DNA of 9,359 nt from an uncultured Lachnospira sp. (GTDB lineage Bacteria; Bacillota; Clostridia; Lachnospirales; Lachnospiraceae): NCBI GenBank assembly GCA_900772425.1, contig CAAHEK010000220.1, positions 1-9,359 on the forward strand, read 5' to 3'. Within the stretch, counting starts at the first letter, position 1; each line of letters begins with the position of its first letter. A program made the position numbers and the translations under genes. The notes under the pieces were generated by a model. The model ran no database searches and was not told where the DNA came from. It saw nothing but the letters and a program-made list of their open reading frames with translations. This document shows, one piece after another, positions 1 through 6,305 of the stretch.

Positions 1-740
1 AAGATGTTACTGAAATCATCATGAACATCAAGCAGTTATCAATCAAAAACAACAGCAGTTCTGTTGAGCCTAAGGAAGCACATATCGACTTCACAGGCGA
101 GGGTGTAGTAAAAGCATCTGATATTCAGGTTGATCCTGATATAGAAATAATTAATCCAGATCTTGTAATAGCACATCTTAATGGTGCTGACAGCAAGCTG
201 GTAATGGAACTTACAATCACAAATGGTCGTGGTTATGTAAGCTCAGAAAAGAATAAAAGAGAAGATCAGGCTGCGGGCGTAATCGCTGTTGATTCTATTT
301 ATACACCAGTTGAGCGTGTTAATATGTCTGTTCAGAATACTCGTGTAGGTCAGGATACAGATTTTGATAAGCTTACACTTGATATATTCACTAATGGTAC
401 AATTGCACCAGATGAGGCTTTAAGCCTTGCTGCAAAGGTATTAAGTGAACATTTGAAAGTATTCATCAACTTATCAGAGAATGCTGCTAAGGCTGAAATT
501 ATGGTTGAGCAGCAGGAAGATGAGTCTACTAAGGTTCTTTCTATGAGTATAGAAGATCTTGAGTTATCTGTTAGATCATTTAACTGTCTCAAGAGAGCTG
601 GTATCAATACAGTTGAAGAACTCTGCAATAAGACACCTGATGATATGATGAAAGTAAGAAACTTAGGTAAGAAGTCATTAGATGAAGTACTTCTTAAGCT
701 TAAGGAATTAAATTTACGTCTCAGACCTAATGAAGATTAA
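1..740 (+). CDS. rpoA: RNA polymerase alpha subunit, 5'-truncated by the window
   Basis: This is the alpha subunit of RNA polymerase, which dimerises to seed core assembly and contacts UP elements and activators through its C-terminal domain. Reading is open from base 3 with residues DVTEIIMN ahead of the first visible Met, matching the conserved alpha N-terminal domain, so the real start lies upstream of the window. About 245 residues of a usual ~315 are visible. They comprise the end of the first N-terminal subdomain, the insert domain, the return to the dimerisation domain ([11 protein letters not shown]), an acidic linker, and the C-terminal helix-hairpin-helix domain in the last ~65 residues. 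The DNA-contacting arginine (E. coli R265 equivalent) sits in [10 protein letters not shown] and the second HhH motif in [10 protein letters not shown]. It is followed 76 bases later by rplQ, the standard Firmicutes order. Identification is very secure. Confidence 0.97.
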   Translation, partial: DVTEIIMNIKQLSIKNNSSSVEPKEAHIDFTGEGVVKASDIQVDPDIEIINPDLVIAHLNGADSKLVMELTITNGRGYVSSEKNKREDQAAGVIAVDSIYTPVERVNMSVQNTRVGQDTDFDKLTLDIFTNGTIAPDEALSLAAKVLSEHLKVFINLSENAAKAEIMVEQQEDESTKVLSMSIEDLELSVRSFNCLKRAGINTVEELCNKTPDDMMKVRNLGKKSLDEVLLKLKELNLRLRPNED

Positions 741-742
741 TA

Positions 743-801
743 ATTTGTAGATATAAACATTTATACAGTAAGACCGATGCGCTTGTATATCTGTTACAAA
801 T
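743..801 (+). promoter_or_regulatory. Hairpin in the rpoA-rplQ spacer, next to the rplQ ribosome binding site
   Basis: ATTTGTA (743-749) is perfectly complementary to TACAAAT (795-801), and GATATA (750-755) pairs with TATATC (786-791). A three-base bulge (792-794) interrupts the right side, giving 13 pairs around a ~30-base loop. The right arm ends one base before the GGAGG (802-806) of rplQ. There is no T-run, so it is not a terminator. It could be an mRNA processing or stability element, or could modulate rplQ initiation. Pairing is seen in the sequence; function is inferred. Confidence 0.5.
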
Positions 802-816
802 GGAGGTTAAATAATA

Positions 817-1353
817 ATGGCAAAGTATAGAAAGCTTGGAAGAAACTCAAGCCAGAGAAAGGCTTTATTAAGAGGTCAGGTTACAGCTTTAATCGAGAAC
901 GGCAAGATCGTTACAACAGAAGCTAGAGCTAAAGAAGTTAAGAAGATGGCTGAAAAGCTTATCACTCTTGCAATCAAGGAAAAGGATAACTATGAAACAG
1001 TTACAGTTTCAGCTAAGGTTGCTAAGAAGGATGCTGACGGCAAGAGAGTTAAAGAAGTTGTTGATGGCAAGAAAGTTACTGTTTATGATACAGTAGAAAA
1101 GGAAATCAAGAAGGATCTTCCTTCAAGACTTCATGCCAGAAAGCAGATGGATAAAGTTCTTTACAAGGTTACAGAGGTTCCTGCAGAAGCTGCTGGAAGA
1201 AAGAAGAACACAAAGGTTGTTGACCTTACTAACAAATTATTCGATGAAATCGCTCCTAAGTATGCAGACCGCAAGGGTGGTTACACAAGAATAGTTAAGA
1301 TTGGTTTAAGAAAAGGTGATGCAGCCATGGAAGTACTTCTTGAGTTAGTTTAA
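817..1353 (+). CDS. rplQ: 50S ribosomal protein L17 with an internal insertion
   Basis: L17 is a 23S rRNA-binding protein of the large subunit near the exit tunnel. The N-terminus ([20 protein letters not shown]) and C-terminus ([19 protein letters not shown], then AMEVLLELV) are canonical. The protein is 178 residues, against about 120-127 in E. coli and B. subtilis. The excess is a lysine- and valine-rich insertion of about 47 residues (roughly 55-102) between the helix ending LITLAIK and the conserved LHARKQ, plus a few extra residues in the loop near 118-140. The reading frame is clean on both sides, so this is a lineage-type insertion rather than a frameshift. Start ATG 817 has GGAGG at 802-806. 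It is the last gene of the rpoA operon, and a terminator follows at 1424-1462. Confidence 0.97.
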   Translation: MAKYRKLGRNSSQRKALLRGQVTALIENGKIVTTEARAKEVKKMAEKLITLAIKEKDNYETVTVSAKVAKKDADGKRVKEVVDGKKVTVYDTVEKEIKKDLPSRLHARKQMDKVLYKVTEVPAEAAGRKKNTKVVDLTNKLFDEIAPKYADRKGGYTRIVKIGLRKGDAAMEVLLELV

Positions 1354-1420
1354 TATATAACTCGGTTATATAGAAAATCTGATTTAAGAATGTATAACAA
1401 TTTTGCAATGATTATTGTAT
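1354..1420 (+). other. Two small hairpins in the rplQ 3' untranslated region
   Basis: Immediately after the rplQ stop codon, TATATAAC (1354-1361) pairs perfectly with GTTATATA (1365-1372) around a TCG loop. A second stem follows: ATAACAAT (1394-1401) with ATTGTAT (1414-1420), one bulged A. Neither has a T-run; the true terminator comes next. They may be 3'UTR stability structures. Conserved RNA structures downstream of L17 genes have been described as the L17 downstream element, but I cannot say whether this belongs to that class. Confidence 0.4.
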
Positions 1421-1423
1421 GAT

Positions 1424-1462
1424 AAGGAGAGGGTAAGGAGGTAACTCCTATCCTCTCTTTTT
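1424..1462 (+). terminator. Rho-independent terminator of the rpoA-rplQ operon
   Basis: GAGAGG (1427-1432) pairs with CCTCTC (1452-1457) and AGGAG (1436-1440) with CTCCT (1445-1449). The stems are separated by a small internal loop (GTA against AT) and closed by a GTAA tetraloop. Five T residues follow at 1458-1462, and upstream AA (1424-1425) can extend the stem into them. This is a textbook intrinsic terminator on the plus strand. Confidence 0.9.
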
Positions 1463-1473
1463 ACCTATATTAA

Positions 1474-1584
1474 AGGAGGCTGAATCAAAGTGTGACAAGC
1501 ACACTTGCATTTTGCTTCGCAAAACAAGGAGGCTAAATCCTCTGCTCCTGTAGCAGTCGCATTTTGCTTCGCAAAACAAGGAGG
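1474..1584 (+). repeat. Two ~52-base leader units upstream of ecfA1, each with a Shine-Dalgarno hexamer and hairpins
   Basis: Unit 1 (1474-1526) and unit 2 (1527-1578) both begin AGGAGGCT, one base differing G/A, AATC. Both end in the same sequence with the hairpin TTTTGC-TTC-GCAAAA (1510-1524 and 1562-1576). A 26-base stretch is identical between 1507-1532 and 1559-1584. The middles differ but each holds its own stem: AAGTGTG/CACACTT (1488-1506) in unit 1, CTGCT/AGCAG in unit 2. The third AGGAGG (1579-1584) is the real ecfA1 ribosome binding site, five bases before its ATG. No clear promoter is visible in 1463-1589, so ecfA1 may be read from upstream or from a promoter I do not recognise. 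Confidence 0.8.
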
Positions 1585-1589
1585 ATTGT

Positions 1590-2456
1590 ATGGCTGATGC
1601 AATTGTAAAGGCTGAAAATTTAACATTTGAATATATCAGACGTGATGAAGAGGGAAATGTTGAAGGGATTACAACTGCTGTTGATAATGTTAATATGTCA
1701 ATAAAACCGGGAGATTTTATTGCAATACTCGGTCATAATGGCTCCGGAAAATCAACATTTGCCAAGCATATTAATGCTTTGGTATTCCCGACAGAGGGTT
1801 CTGTGTGGGTAGATGGAATGGATACGTCAGAAGATGAACATTTATTGGATATAAGACAGACAGCAGGAATGGTATTTCAGAATCCTGACAACCAGATAGT
1901 TGGAACACTTGTAGATGAGGAAGTTGGCTTTGGCCCGGAAAATATAGGAGTTCCGACAGAGGAAATATGGGAGCGCGTTGAAAAGAGCCTGAAAGCAGTA
2001 GGAATGTATGAATATAGAAATGCATCACCTAATAAGCTTTCCGGTGGGCAGAAACAGAGGGTTGCAATAGCCGGAATAGTTGCTATGAAGCCTAAGTGTA
2101 TAGTCCTCGACGAACCTACAGCTATGTTAGATCCGTTGGGACGAAAAGAAGTAATCAGAGTGCTTCATGAACTTAATAAGAGAGAAAATGTTACTATAAT
2201 CCTAATAACACATTATATGGAGGAAGTTATTGATGCTGACCATGTTTATGTTATGGATGGAGGAAAAGTTGTTATAAATGGTACACCAAGAGAAGTATTT
2301 TCACAGGTTGACAGACTTAAGGAGTTACGACTTGATGTTCCGCAGGTTACAGAGGTTGCATACGAGCTTGCGAAAGCCGGTGTGCCTTTAAAGGCAGGTA
2401 TACTTACAAGTGAAGAGCTTGTGAGCGAGTTGAAGAAAACGACACTTAAAAAGTAG
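1590..2456 (+). CDS. ecfA1: ECF transporter ATPase A1 (CbiO family)
   Basis: This is one of the two ABC ATPases that power energy-coupling-factor importers, which take up vitamins and transition metals through interchangeable substrate-binding S components. At 288 residues it has the normal length. Visible motifs are Walker A GHNGSGKST (48-56), a Q-loop in MVFQNPDNQ (Q97), signature LSGGQKQR (150-157), Walker B IVLDEP with catalytic E175, a D-loop, and the switch His in LITHYMEE (H208). The FQNPDNQ Q-loop and a C-terminal extension after ~240 are typical of the A1 type. It is co-transcribed with ecfA2 (14-base gap) and ecfT. No S component is present here, so this is a group II, shared-module arrangement. 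ATG 1590 has AGGAGG at 1579-1584. Confidence 0.95.
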   Translation: MADAIVKAENLTFEYIRRDEEGNVEGITTAVDNVNMSIKPGDFIAILGHNGSGKSTFAKHINALVFPTEGSVWVDGMDTSEDEHLLDIRQTAGMVFQNPDNQIVGTLVDEEVGFGPENIGVPTEEIWERVEKSLKAVGMYEYRNASPNKLSGGQKQRVAIAGIVAMKPKCIVLDEPTAMLDPLGRKEVIRVLHELNKRENVTIILITHYMEEVIDADHVYVMDGGKVVINGTPREVFSQVDRLKELRLDVPQVTEVAYELAKAGVPLKAGILTSEELVSELKKTTLKK

Positions 2457-2470
2457 GAGTTAGAAACAAT

Positions 2471-3313
2471 ATGTCTATCATAGTTGATAAAATAAGTTAT
2501 ACCTATGAAATAGGTACAGGCTTTGAAAAACATGCATTAAAAGATGTAAGCTGCGTAATTGATGATGGCGAATTTGTTGGACTGATAGGTCACACAGGTT
2601 CAGGAAAATCAACATTTATACAGCATCTTAATGGTTTGATAAAAGCTACATCAGGAAATATATATTATAATGGCGAAAATATTTATGATGATAAATATGA
2701 TATGAGAAAGCTAAGAAGCCATGTGGGTCTTGTGTTCCAGTATCCTGAGCATCAGTTGTTCGAGACGGATATATTTAAGGATGTATGCTTTGGACCTAAG
2801 AATCTTGGACTTGACAGAAAAGAGATAGAATTAAGGGCTTTCGAGGCTTTAAGACTGGTAGGACTTGATGAAAAATTATATTATCAGTCACCATTTGACC
2901 TGTCAGGCGGACAAAAAAGAAGAGTTGCTATTGCAGGAGTGTTAGCAATGAAGCCTGATGTGCTTATATTGGATGAGCCAACAGCCGGATTAGACCCAAA
3001 GGGGCGTGATGACATACTTGACTGCCTTAAATATCTGAAAGAGGAAACCGGAATGACAATAATTCTTGTTTCGCACAGCATGGAGGATGTGGCAAAATAT
3101 GTCGACAGAATCATGGTAATGGATGACGGACAGTTAATGTATGATGACACACCAAAAAATATTTTTACACATTATAAAGAACTTGAAAAGATAGGTCTGG
3201 CAGCACCGCAGGTAACATATCTGATGAATGATTTGAAAAATGCGGGCTTTGATGTTGCAACAGATGCAATAACGATAGATGAGGCTGTTAAGGATATTTT
3301 GAAATGTTTGTAG
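2471..3313 (+). CDS. ecfA2: ECF transporter ATPase A2 (CbiO family)
   Basis: This is the second ATPase of the ECF energising module, forming a heterodimer with EcfA1 on the cytoplasmic face under EcfT. Its 280 residues show Walker A GHTGSGKST (40-48), Q-loop VFQYPEHQLFE (Q90), signature LSGGQKRR (144-151), Walker B LILDEP with E169, and switch His in VSHSMED (H202). The YPEHQLF Q-loop is characteristic of the A2 partner, distinguishing it from the NPDNQ form of EcfA1. AGGAG at 2455-2459 overlaps the ecfA1 stop codon and lies 11 bases before the ATG, so translation is probably coupled. ecfT follows after a 55-base gap containing a small hairpin. Confidence 0.95.
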   Translation: MSIIVDKISYTYEIGTGFEKHALKDVSCVIDDGEFVGLIGHTGSGKSTFIQHLNGLIKATSGNIYYNGENIYDDKYDMRKLRSHVGLVFQYPEHQLFETDIFKDVCFGPKNLGLDRKEIELRAFEALRLVGLDEKLYYQSPFDLSGGQKRRVAIAGVLAMKPDVLILDEPTAGLDPKGRDDILDCLKYLKEETGMTIILVSHSMEDVAKYVDRIMVMDDGQLMYDDTPKNIFTHYKELEKIGLAAPQVTYLMNDLKNAGFDVATDAITIDEAVKDILKCL

Positions 3314-3322
3314 GCAATTCTA

Positions 3323-3337
3323 CCGATAGATTATCGG
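3323..3337 (+). other. Small hairpin between ecfA2 and ecfT
   Basis: CCGATA (3323-3328) and TATCGG (3332-3337) pair perfectly around GAT, ten bases after the ecfA2 stop. No T-run follows, so it should not terminate the operon. It could protect the upstream message from 3' decay or set the ATPase-to-EcfT ratio. Function is inferred. Confidence 0.4.
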
Positions 3338-3368
3338 GGGATATGCATAATACAGAAAGGTAAAAAGA

Positions 3369-4184
3369 ATGATACGAGACATTACTATCGGACAATATTA
3401 TCAGACAGATTCGGTAATTCACAGACTTGACCCAAGAGTTAAACTTATGGGTACATTGGTCTATATAATTTCATTGTTTTTAGGAAGAAATATTTGGCTG
3501 TACTTGCTGGCAACAATATTTCTTGCAGTTGTTATAAAACTATCAAAGGTGCCTTTGAAGTTTATATTAAAGGGATTAAAGGCAGTTGTTGTTATTATTG
3601 CACTTAGTGCAGCATTTAATTTATTTCTTACCGCCGGTGAGCCTTTGATTAAAATCTGGAAAATAACGATTACAAAAGAAGGCTTGATATTAGCTATATT
3701 CATGGTTGTAAGACTGATTTACCTCATTATGGGTTCATCACTTATGACACTTACAACAACACCTAATAATTTGACGGACGGACTTGAAAAAGGACTTGGA
3801 TTTTTGAAAGTCATTCGTGTTCCGGTTCATGAAATTGCAATGATGATGTCGATTGCGTTAAGATTTATACCTATTCTTATAGAAGAGACAGATAAAATCA
3901 TGAAGGCGCAGACAGCAAGAGGGGCAGATTTTAATAACGGCAATATTATAAAGAGAGCCAAGGCAATGATACCTATTTTAGTGCCTTTGTTCATATCGGC
4001 GTTCAGGAGAGCAAATGAGCTTGCTATGGCAATGGAGGCAAGATGCTATCATGGTTCAGAAGGTAGAACCAAGATGAAGCCTTTAAAGTATAAGAAAAGA
4101 GACAGAATTGCTTATCTTGTAATGTTTGCATACCTTGGCGTGATGATAGCTCTTAATATAATCATGGCCGGTAGAGTTATATAA
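3369..4184 (+). CDS. ecfT: ECF transporter transmembrane component T
   Basis: This is the membrane scaffold that couples EcfA1/EcfA2 to exchangeable S components. Its 271 residues begin with the conserved IGQYYQTDSVIHRLDPRVKL. Hydrophobic segments lie at about 26-57 (two helices), 70-88, 105-122, 198-212 and 246-265, with a long amphipathic cytoplasmic region between. The two coupling motifs that dock into the ATPases are visible: the first is ARG (183-185, in AQTARGADF). The second reads ARC (224-226, in AMEARCYHG) where the textbook form is ARG; I believe Cys occurs there in other Clostridia. AAAGG at 3356-3360 lies eight bases before the ATG. truA starts 22 bases after the stop. Confidence 0.95.
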   Translation: MIRDITIGQYYQTDSVIHRLDPRVKLMGTLVYIISLFLGRNIWLYLLATIFLAVVIKLSKVPLKFILKGLKAVVVIIALSAAFNLFLTAGEPLIKIWKITITKEGLILAIFMVVRLIYLIMGSSLMTLTTTPNNLTDGLEKGLGFLKVIRVPVHEIAMMMSIALRFIPILIEETDKIMKAQTARGADFNNGNIIKRAKAMIPILVPLFISAFRRANELAMAMEARCYHGSEGRTKMKPLKYKKRDRIAYLVMFAYLGVMIALNIIMAGRVI

Positions 4185-4206
4185 TTAATTTTGAGAGAGG
4201 GATGCT

Positions 4207-4959
4207 ATGAGGCGTATTAAGCTTACAGTTGCATATGACGGAACCAGATACAGCGGATGGCAGATACAACCAAATGCTTCTACCATAGAGGGATGTCTTG
4301 ATGAAGCAATTAATAAGCTGACAGGCGAGAAAATCCATGTTACAGGTGCAAGCAGGACCGATGCGGGAGTTCATTCCATGGGAAATGTTGCTGTATTTGA
4401 TACGGAAAGTACAATTCCGGCAGAAAAATTTGCTTATGCGTTGGCACGTTTTCTGCCTGAGGATATTGTGATTCAGAGTTCCTGCCAGGTTGAGGATACA
4501 TTCCATCCAAGACATTGTGATACAAGAAAGACATATGAATACCGCATTTTAAATACGGAATTTGGAAATCCGATAAGAAGAAATTACAGCTGGCATGTTT
4601 CCAATACGCTTTCTGTTCCGGAAATGCAGAAGGCTGCTGCATTTATAATAGGAGAACATGACTTTAAAAGCTTCTGCTGTGTAAGGACAGATGCAGAGTC
4701 GACAGTAAGAACGATTTATTCGATAGAGCTTTTTACTGAAGGAAAGAGCGAAGCAGATAGAGAAGTTGTTATCAGGATAACAGGAAATGGTTTCTTATAT
4801 AATATGGTAAGGATAATTGCCGGAACACTTGTGTCTGTTGGAAAAGGTCAGATACCACCTGAAAGGGTCAAGCAGATGCTTGAGGCAAAAGACAGATGTG
4901 TGGCAGGGCAGACAGCCCCTCCGCAGGGACTCATGCTGGTAAAAATTGATTATCTTTAA
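4207..4959 (+). CDS. truA: tRNA pseudouridine(38-40) synthase TruA
   Basis: This enzyme isomerises uridines 38, 39 and 40 in the anticodon arm of many tRNAs. Its 250 residues have the family's normal length. The catalytic Asp is D52 in GASRTDAGVHSMG, the hallmark TruA motif. Other conserved segments are YDGTRYSGWQ near the N-terminus, RKTYEYRI (107-114), FKSFC (153-157), and GNGFLYNMVR (193-202) in the second half. GAGAGAGGGA just upstream serves as the ribosome binding site for ATG 4207. The gene sits 22 bases after ecfT in the same direction, an order common in Firmicutes where cbiO-ecfT-truA lies between rplQ and rplM. I see no convincing terminator after it. Confidence 0.96.
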   Translation: MRRIKLTVAYDGTRYSGWQIQPNASTIEGCLDEAINKLTGEKIHVTGASRTDAGVHSMGNVAVFDTESTIPAEKFAYALARFLPEDIVIQSSCQVEDTFHPRHCDTRKTYEYRILNTEFGNPIRRNYSWHVSNTLSVPEMQKAAAFIIGEHDFKSFCCVRTDAESTVRTIYSIELFTEGKSEADREVVIRITGNGFLYNMVRIIAGTLVSVGKGQIPPERVKQMLEAKDRCVAGQTAPPQGLMLVKIDYL

Positions 4960-5000
4960 CATATTTTTATAAAATAATGGAAATTATTGAAAAAAATAAT

Positions 5001-5065
5001 TGTGAAACTAATGTGTAAACTAATAAAAAATATTGATTGACACGCTTGGATAAGTGTTATATAAT
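5001..5065 (+). promoter_or_regulatory. Consensus sigma-A promoter of rplM-rpsI with AT-rich upstream region
   Basis: TTGACA (5037-5042) and TATAAT (5060-5065) are both perfect consensus and exactly 17 bases apart, so transcription should start near 5072. The preceding ~75 bases are extremely A+T rich and include a near-tandem repeat of TGTGAAACTAAT / TGTGTAAACTAAT (5001-5012, 5012-5024), suitable as an UP element for the alpha C-terminal domain. A promoter this strong fits a ribosomal protein operon and suggests that regulation acts after initiation. Confidence 0.88.
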
Positions 5066-5067
5066 CT

Positions 5068-5145
5068 TTAAATGTGGCGTGGTAAATTGCGCCCAACAGT
5101 TAATCAGGTTTAAGTGTTTCACCAAAGCCCCGGAGAGACATTTAA
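5068..5145 (+). promoter_or_regulatory. Structured leader of rplM-rpsI, candidate ribosomal-protein autoregulatory RNA
   Basis: TTAAATGT (5068-5075) can pair with ACATTTAA (5138-5145) to close a domain that starts at the predicted transcript start. Inside it, GGCG (5076-5079) pairs with CGCC (5090-5093). GGTTT near 5108 pairs with AAGCC near 5129 (one G-U), enclosing GTG-TTT-CAC. The leader continues unstructured and A+T rich to AGGAGG just before rplM. Firmicutes rplM operons are known to carry an autoregulatory L13 leader (an Rfam family). Position and closed-domain shape fit, but I cannot confirm membership by eye. Confidence 0.55.
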
Positions 5146-5213
5146 TATAAATTAACATTTTAACAATAATAATATTGAGTATGTATTAAAGTAATATTTC
5201 AGGAGGAAAACCA

Positions 5214-5642
5214 ATGAAAACTTATATGGCTAGCGCATCAAGCATTGAGAGAAAATGGTATGTTGTTGATGCTGCAGATTATACATTAGGTCGTTTAGCA
5301 TCACAGGTTGCTGCTGTTTTAAGAGGAAAGAATAAGCCTACTTATACACCATTCTTAGACTGTGGTGATAACGTTATCGTAATTAATGCTGACAAGGTTA
5401 AAGTTACAGGTAAGAAGCTTAACCAGAAAGTATATTACTCACATTCAGAGTATGTTGGCGGAATGAAAGAGACAACTCTTAAAGAAATGATGGAGAAGAA
5501 GCCAGAAAGAGTTATCGAACTTGCTGTTAAGGGTATGCTTCCAAAGGGACCTTTAGGAAGACAGATGTATACTAAGCTTCATGTTTATGCTGGACCAGAG
5601 CATGATCAGGCAGCTCAGAAACCAGAAGTTTTAAAGTTTTAA
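5214..5642 (+). CDS. rplM: 50S ribosomal protein L13
   Basis: L13 is an early-assembling large-subunit protein that binds 23S rRNA. Its 142 residues match the family's usual length. Recognisable segments are the N-terminal [22 protein letters not shown], here split as [11 protein letters not shown] and TLGRLAS, then [19 protein letters not shown], the tyrosine-rich [12 protein letters not shown], and the C-terminal [20 protein letters not shown] followed by a short [11 protein letters not shown] tail. AGGAGG lies eight bases before ATG 5214. It is paired with rpsI 31 bases downstream, the near-universal L13-S9 operon, and is driven by the strong promoter at 5037-5065. Confidence 0.97.
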   Translation: MKTYMASASSIERKWYVVDAADYTLGRLASQVAAVLRGKNKPTYTPFLDCGDNVIVINADKVKVTGKKLNQKVYYSHSEYVGGMKETTLKEMMEKKPERVIELAVKGMLPKGPLGRQMYTKLHVYAGPEHDQAAQKPEVLKF

Positions 5643-5673
5643 TTAAAGGAACAGATATAAGGAGGAATTAACA

Positions 5674-6078
5674 GTGGCTAAGAAAGCAAACGCAAAGTTC
5701 TACGGAACAGGTAGAAGAAAAAGCAGTATCGCTAGAGTATATTTAGTACCAGGTAATGGTAATATCACAATAAATAAGAGATCACTTGATGAGTATTTTG
5801 GTCTTGAGACACTTAAGGTTGTTGTTAAGCAGCCATTAGTTCTTACAGAGACAACAGAGAAGTTTGACGTTATCGTTAACGTACATGGTGGTGGATACAC
5901 AGGTCAGGCTGGTGCTATCAGACATGGTATTTCAAGAGCTCTTCTTGAGGTAGATTCAGACGAATATCGTCCATCACTTAAGAAGGCTGGATTCTTAACA
6001 AGAGATCCAAGAATGAAGGAAAGAAAGAAGTACGGTCTCAAAGCAGCTCGTCGTGCTCCACAGTTCTCTAAGAGATAA
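5674..6078 (+). CDS. rpsI: 30S ribosomal protein S9
   Basis: S9 is a small-subunit protein whose basic C-terminal tail reaches the P-site tRNA anticodon stem. At 134 residues it has normal length. It carries [16 protein letters not shown] at the N-terminus, [23 protein letters not shown] in the middle (segments at about 72-94), and the canonical tail [12 protein letters not shown]. The start is GTG at 5674, supported by GGAGG ending ten bases upstream and by homology of [15 protein letters not shown]. The gene is intact even though a mobile element begins just downstream. Its last bases contain the short palindrome TCTCT-A-AGAGA (6065-6075). Confidence 0.96.
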   Translation: MAKKANAKFYGTGRRKSSIARVYLVPGNGNITINKRSLDEYFGLETLKVVVKQPLVLTETTEKFDVIVNVHGGGYTGQAGAIRHGISRALLEVDSDEYRPSLKKAGFLTRDPRMKERKKYGLKAARRAPQFSKR

Positions 6079-6080
6079 TC

Positions 6081-6104
6081 TATCAAGAACGAAGATATCA
6101 AGAA
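6081..6104 (+). repeat. Direct repeat TATCAAGAA, two copies
   Basis: TATCAAGAA occurs at 6081-6089 and 6096-6104, starts 15 bases apart, directly after the rpsI stop codon. Closely spaced short direct repeats beside an integrase-end junction may be recombinase or accessory-protein sites, but two 9-mers in A-rich DNA could also be chance. Confidence 0.4.
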
Positions 6105-6148
6105 AAGCCCATTTTTCAAGGGTTACAGAAGTTGTGGAATGTCGTCAG

Positions 6149-6180
6149 ATGTGTTGGAATTTACATCGAATGCAACACAT
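6149..6180. repeat. 32-base imperfect inverted repeat, candidate recombinase core site
   Basis: ATGTGTTG (6149-6156) is the exact reverse complement of CAACACAT (6173-6180). Extending inward gives 12-base arms, ATGTGTTGGAAT and AATGCAACACAT, matching at 10 of 12 positions around an 8-base centre (6161-6168). That geometry resembles a tyrosine-recombinase core site, two ~12-base arms around a 6-8 base overlap. It lies 126 bases from the integrase stop codon. The role is inferred from shape and place only. Confidence 0.45.
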
Positions 6181-6202
6181 ATGCAGCAGGTATGCAACAA
6201 AG
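6170..6202 (+). repeat. Three 11-base-spaced ATGCARCA direct repeats, candidate integrase arm sites
   Basis: ATGCAACA at 6170-6177, ATGCAGCA at 6181-6188 and ATGCAACA at 6192-6199 start exactly 11 bases apart, about one helical turn, so a protein would meet them on one DNA face. Arm-type sites bound by the N-terminal domain of Tn916-like integrases are also ~11-base direct repeats. The first copy overlaps the inverted repeat 6149-6180. Confidence 0.55.
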
Positions 6203-6216
6203 ATATTGATATGTAT

Positions 6217-6256
6217 AGGACATTTTTCAGTAGAAATACTGGGGAATGTCCTTTTT
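6217..6256 (+). terminator. Rho-independent terminator downstream of rpsI
   Basis: AGGACATT (6217-6224) pairs with AATGTCCT (6245-6252), TTT (6225-6227) can wobble-pair with GGG (6242-6244), and CAGTA pairs with TACTG around a GAAA tetraloop. The result is a continuous 16-pair stem followed by T's to 6256. The opposite strand has no T-run, so it serves plus-strand transcripts, namely rplM-rpsI. Whether it is original host sequence or arrived with the element is unknown. Confidence 0.88.
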
Positions 6257-6267
6257 GCATGACATGA

Positions 6268-6289
6268 GCAAGATTGCTTTGCAATCTGC
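6268..6289. repeat. Short palindrome AGATTGC-TTT-GCAATCT just after the integrase gene
   Basis: AGATTGC (6271-6277) and GCAATCT (6281-6287) pair perfectly around TTT, and flanking GC/GC extend the stem with one bulged A. It lies 17 bases beyond the integrase stop on the minus strand but lacks a following T-run there. Its shape, a stem closing on GC-TTY-GC, resembles the two hairpins upstream of ecfA1. It could be a weak integrase 3' structure or a dispersed small palindrome. Confidence 0.5.
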
Positions 6290-6305
6290 GAATGACCGCT
6301 TGAAA

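Noticed and set aside
1488..1506. Minimal GTG-TGA start-stop frame after the first AGGAGG in the ecfA1 leader
   Set aside because: One start-stop pair at a plausible distance is easily chance, and the second unit has no equivalent.
4960..5036. Possible truA terminator (AATAAT-GGAA-ATTATT at 4973-4988)
   Set aside because: The stem is A-T only, six pairs long and followed by A's rather than T's. The region is better explained as A+T-rich upstream promoter DNA.
6079..6305. tRNA gene or CRISPR array at the element boundary
   Set aside because: No cloverleaf or TTC-loop signature is present. The repeats are too short and too closely spaced to be CRISPR repeats and spacers.
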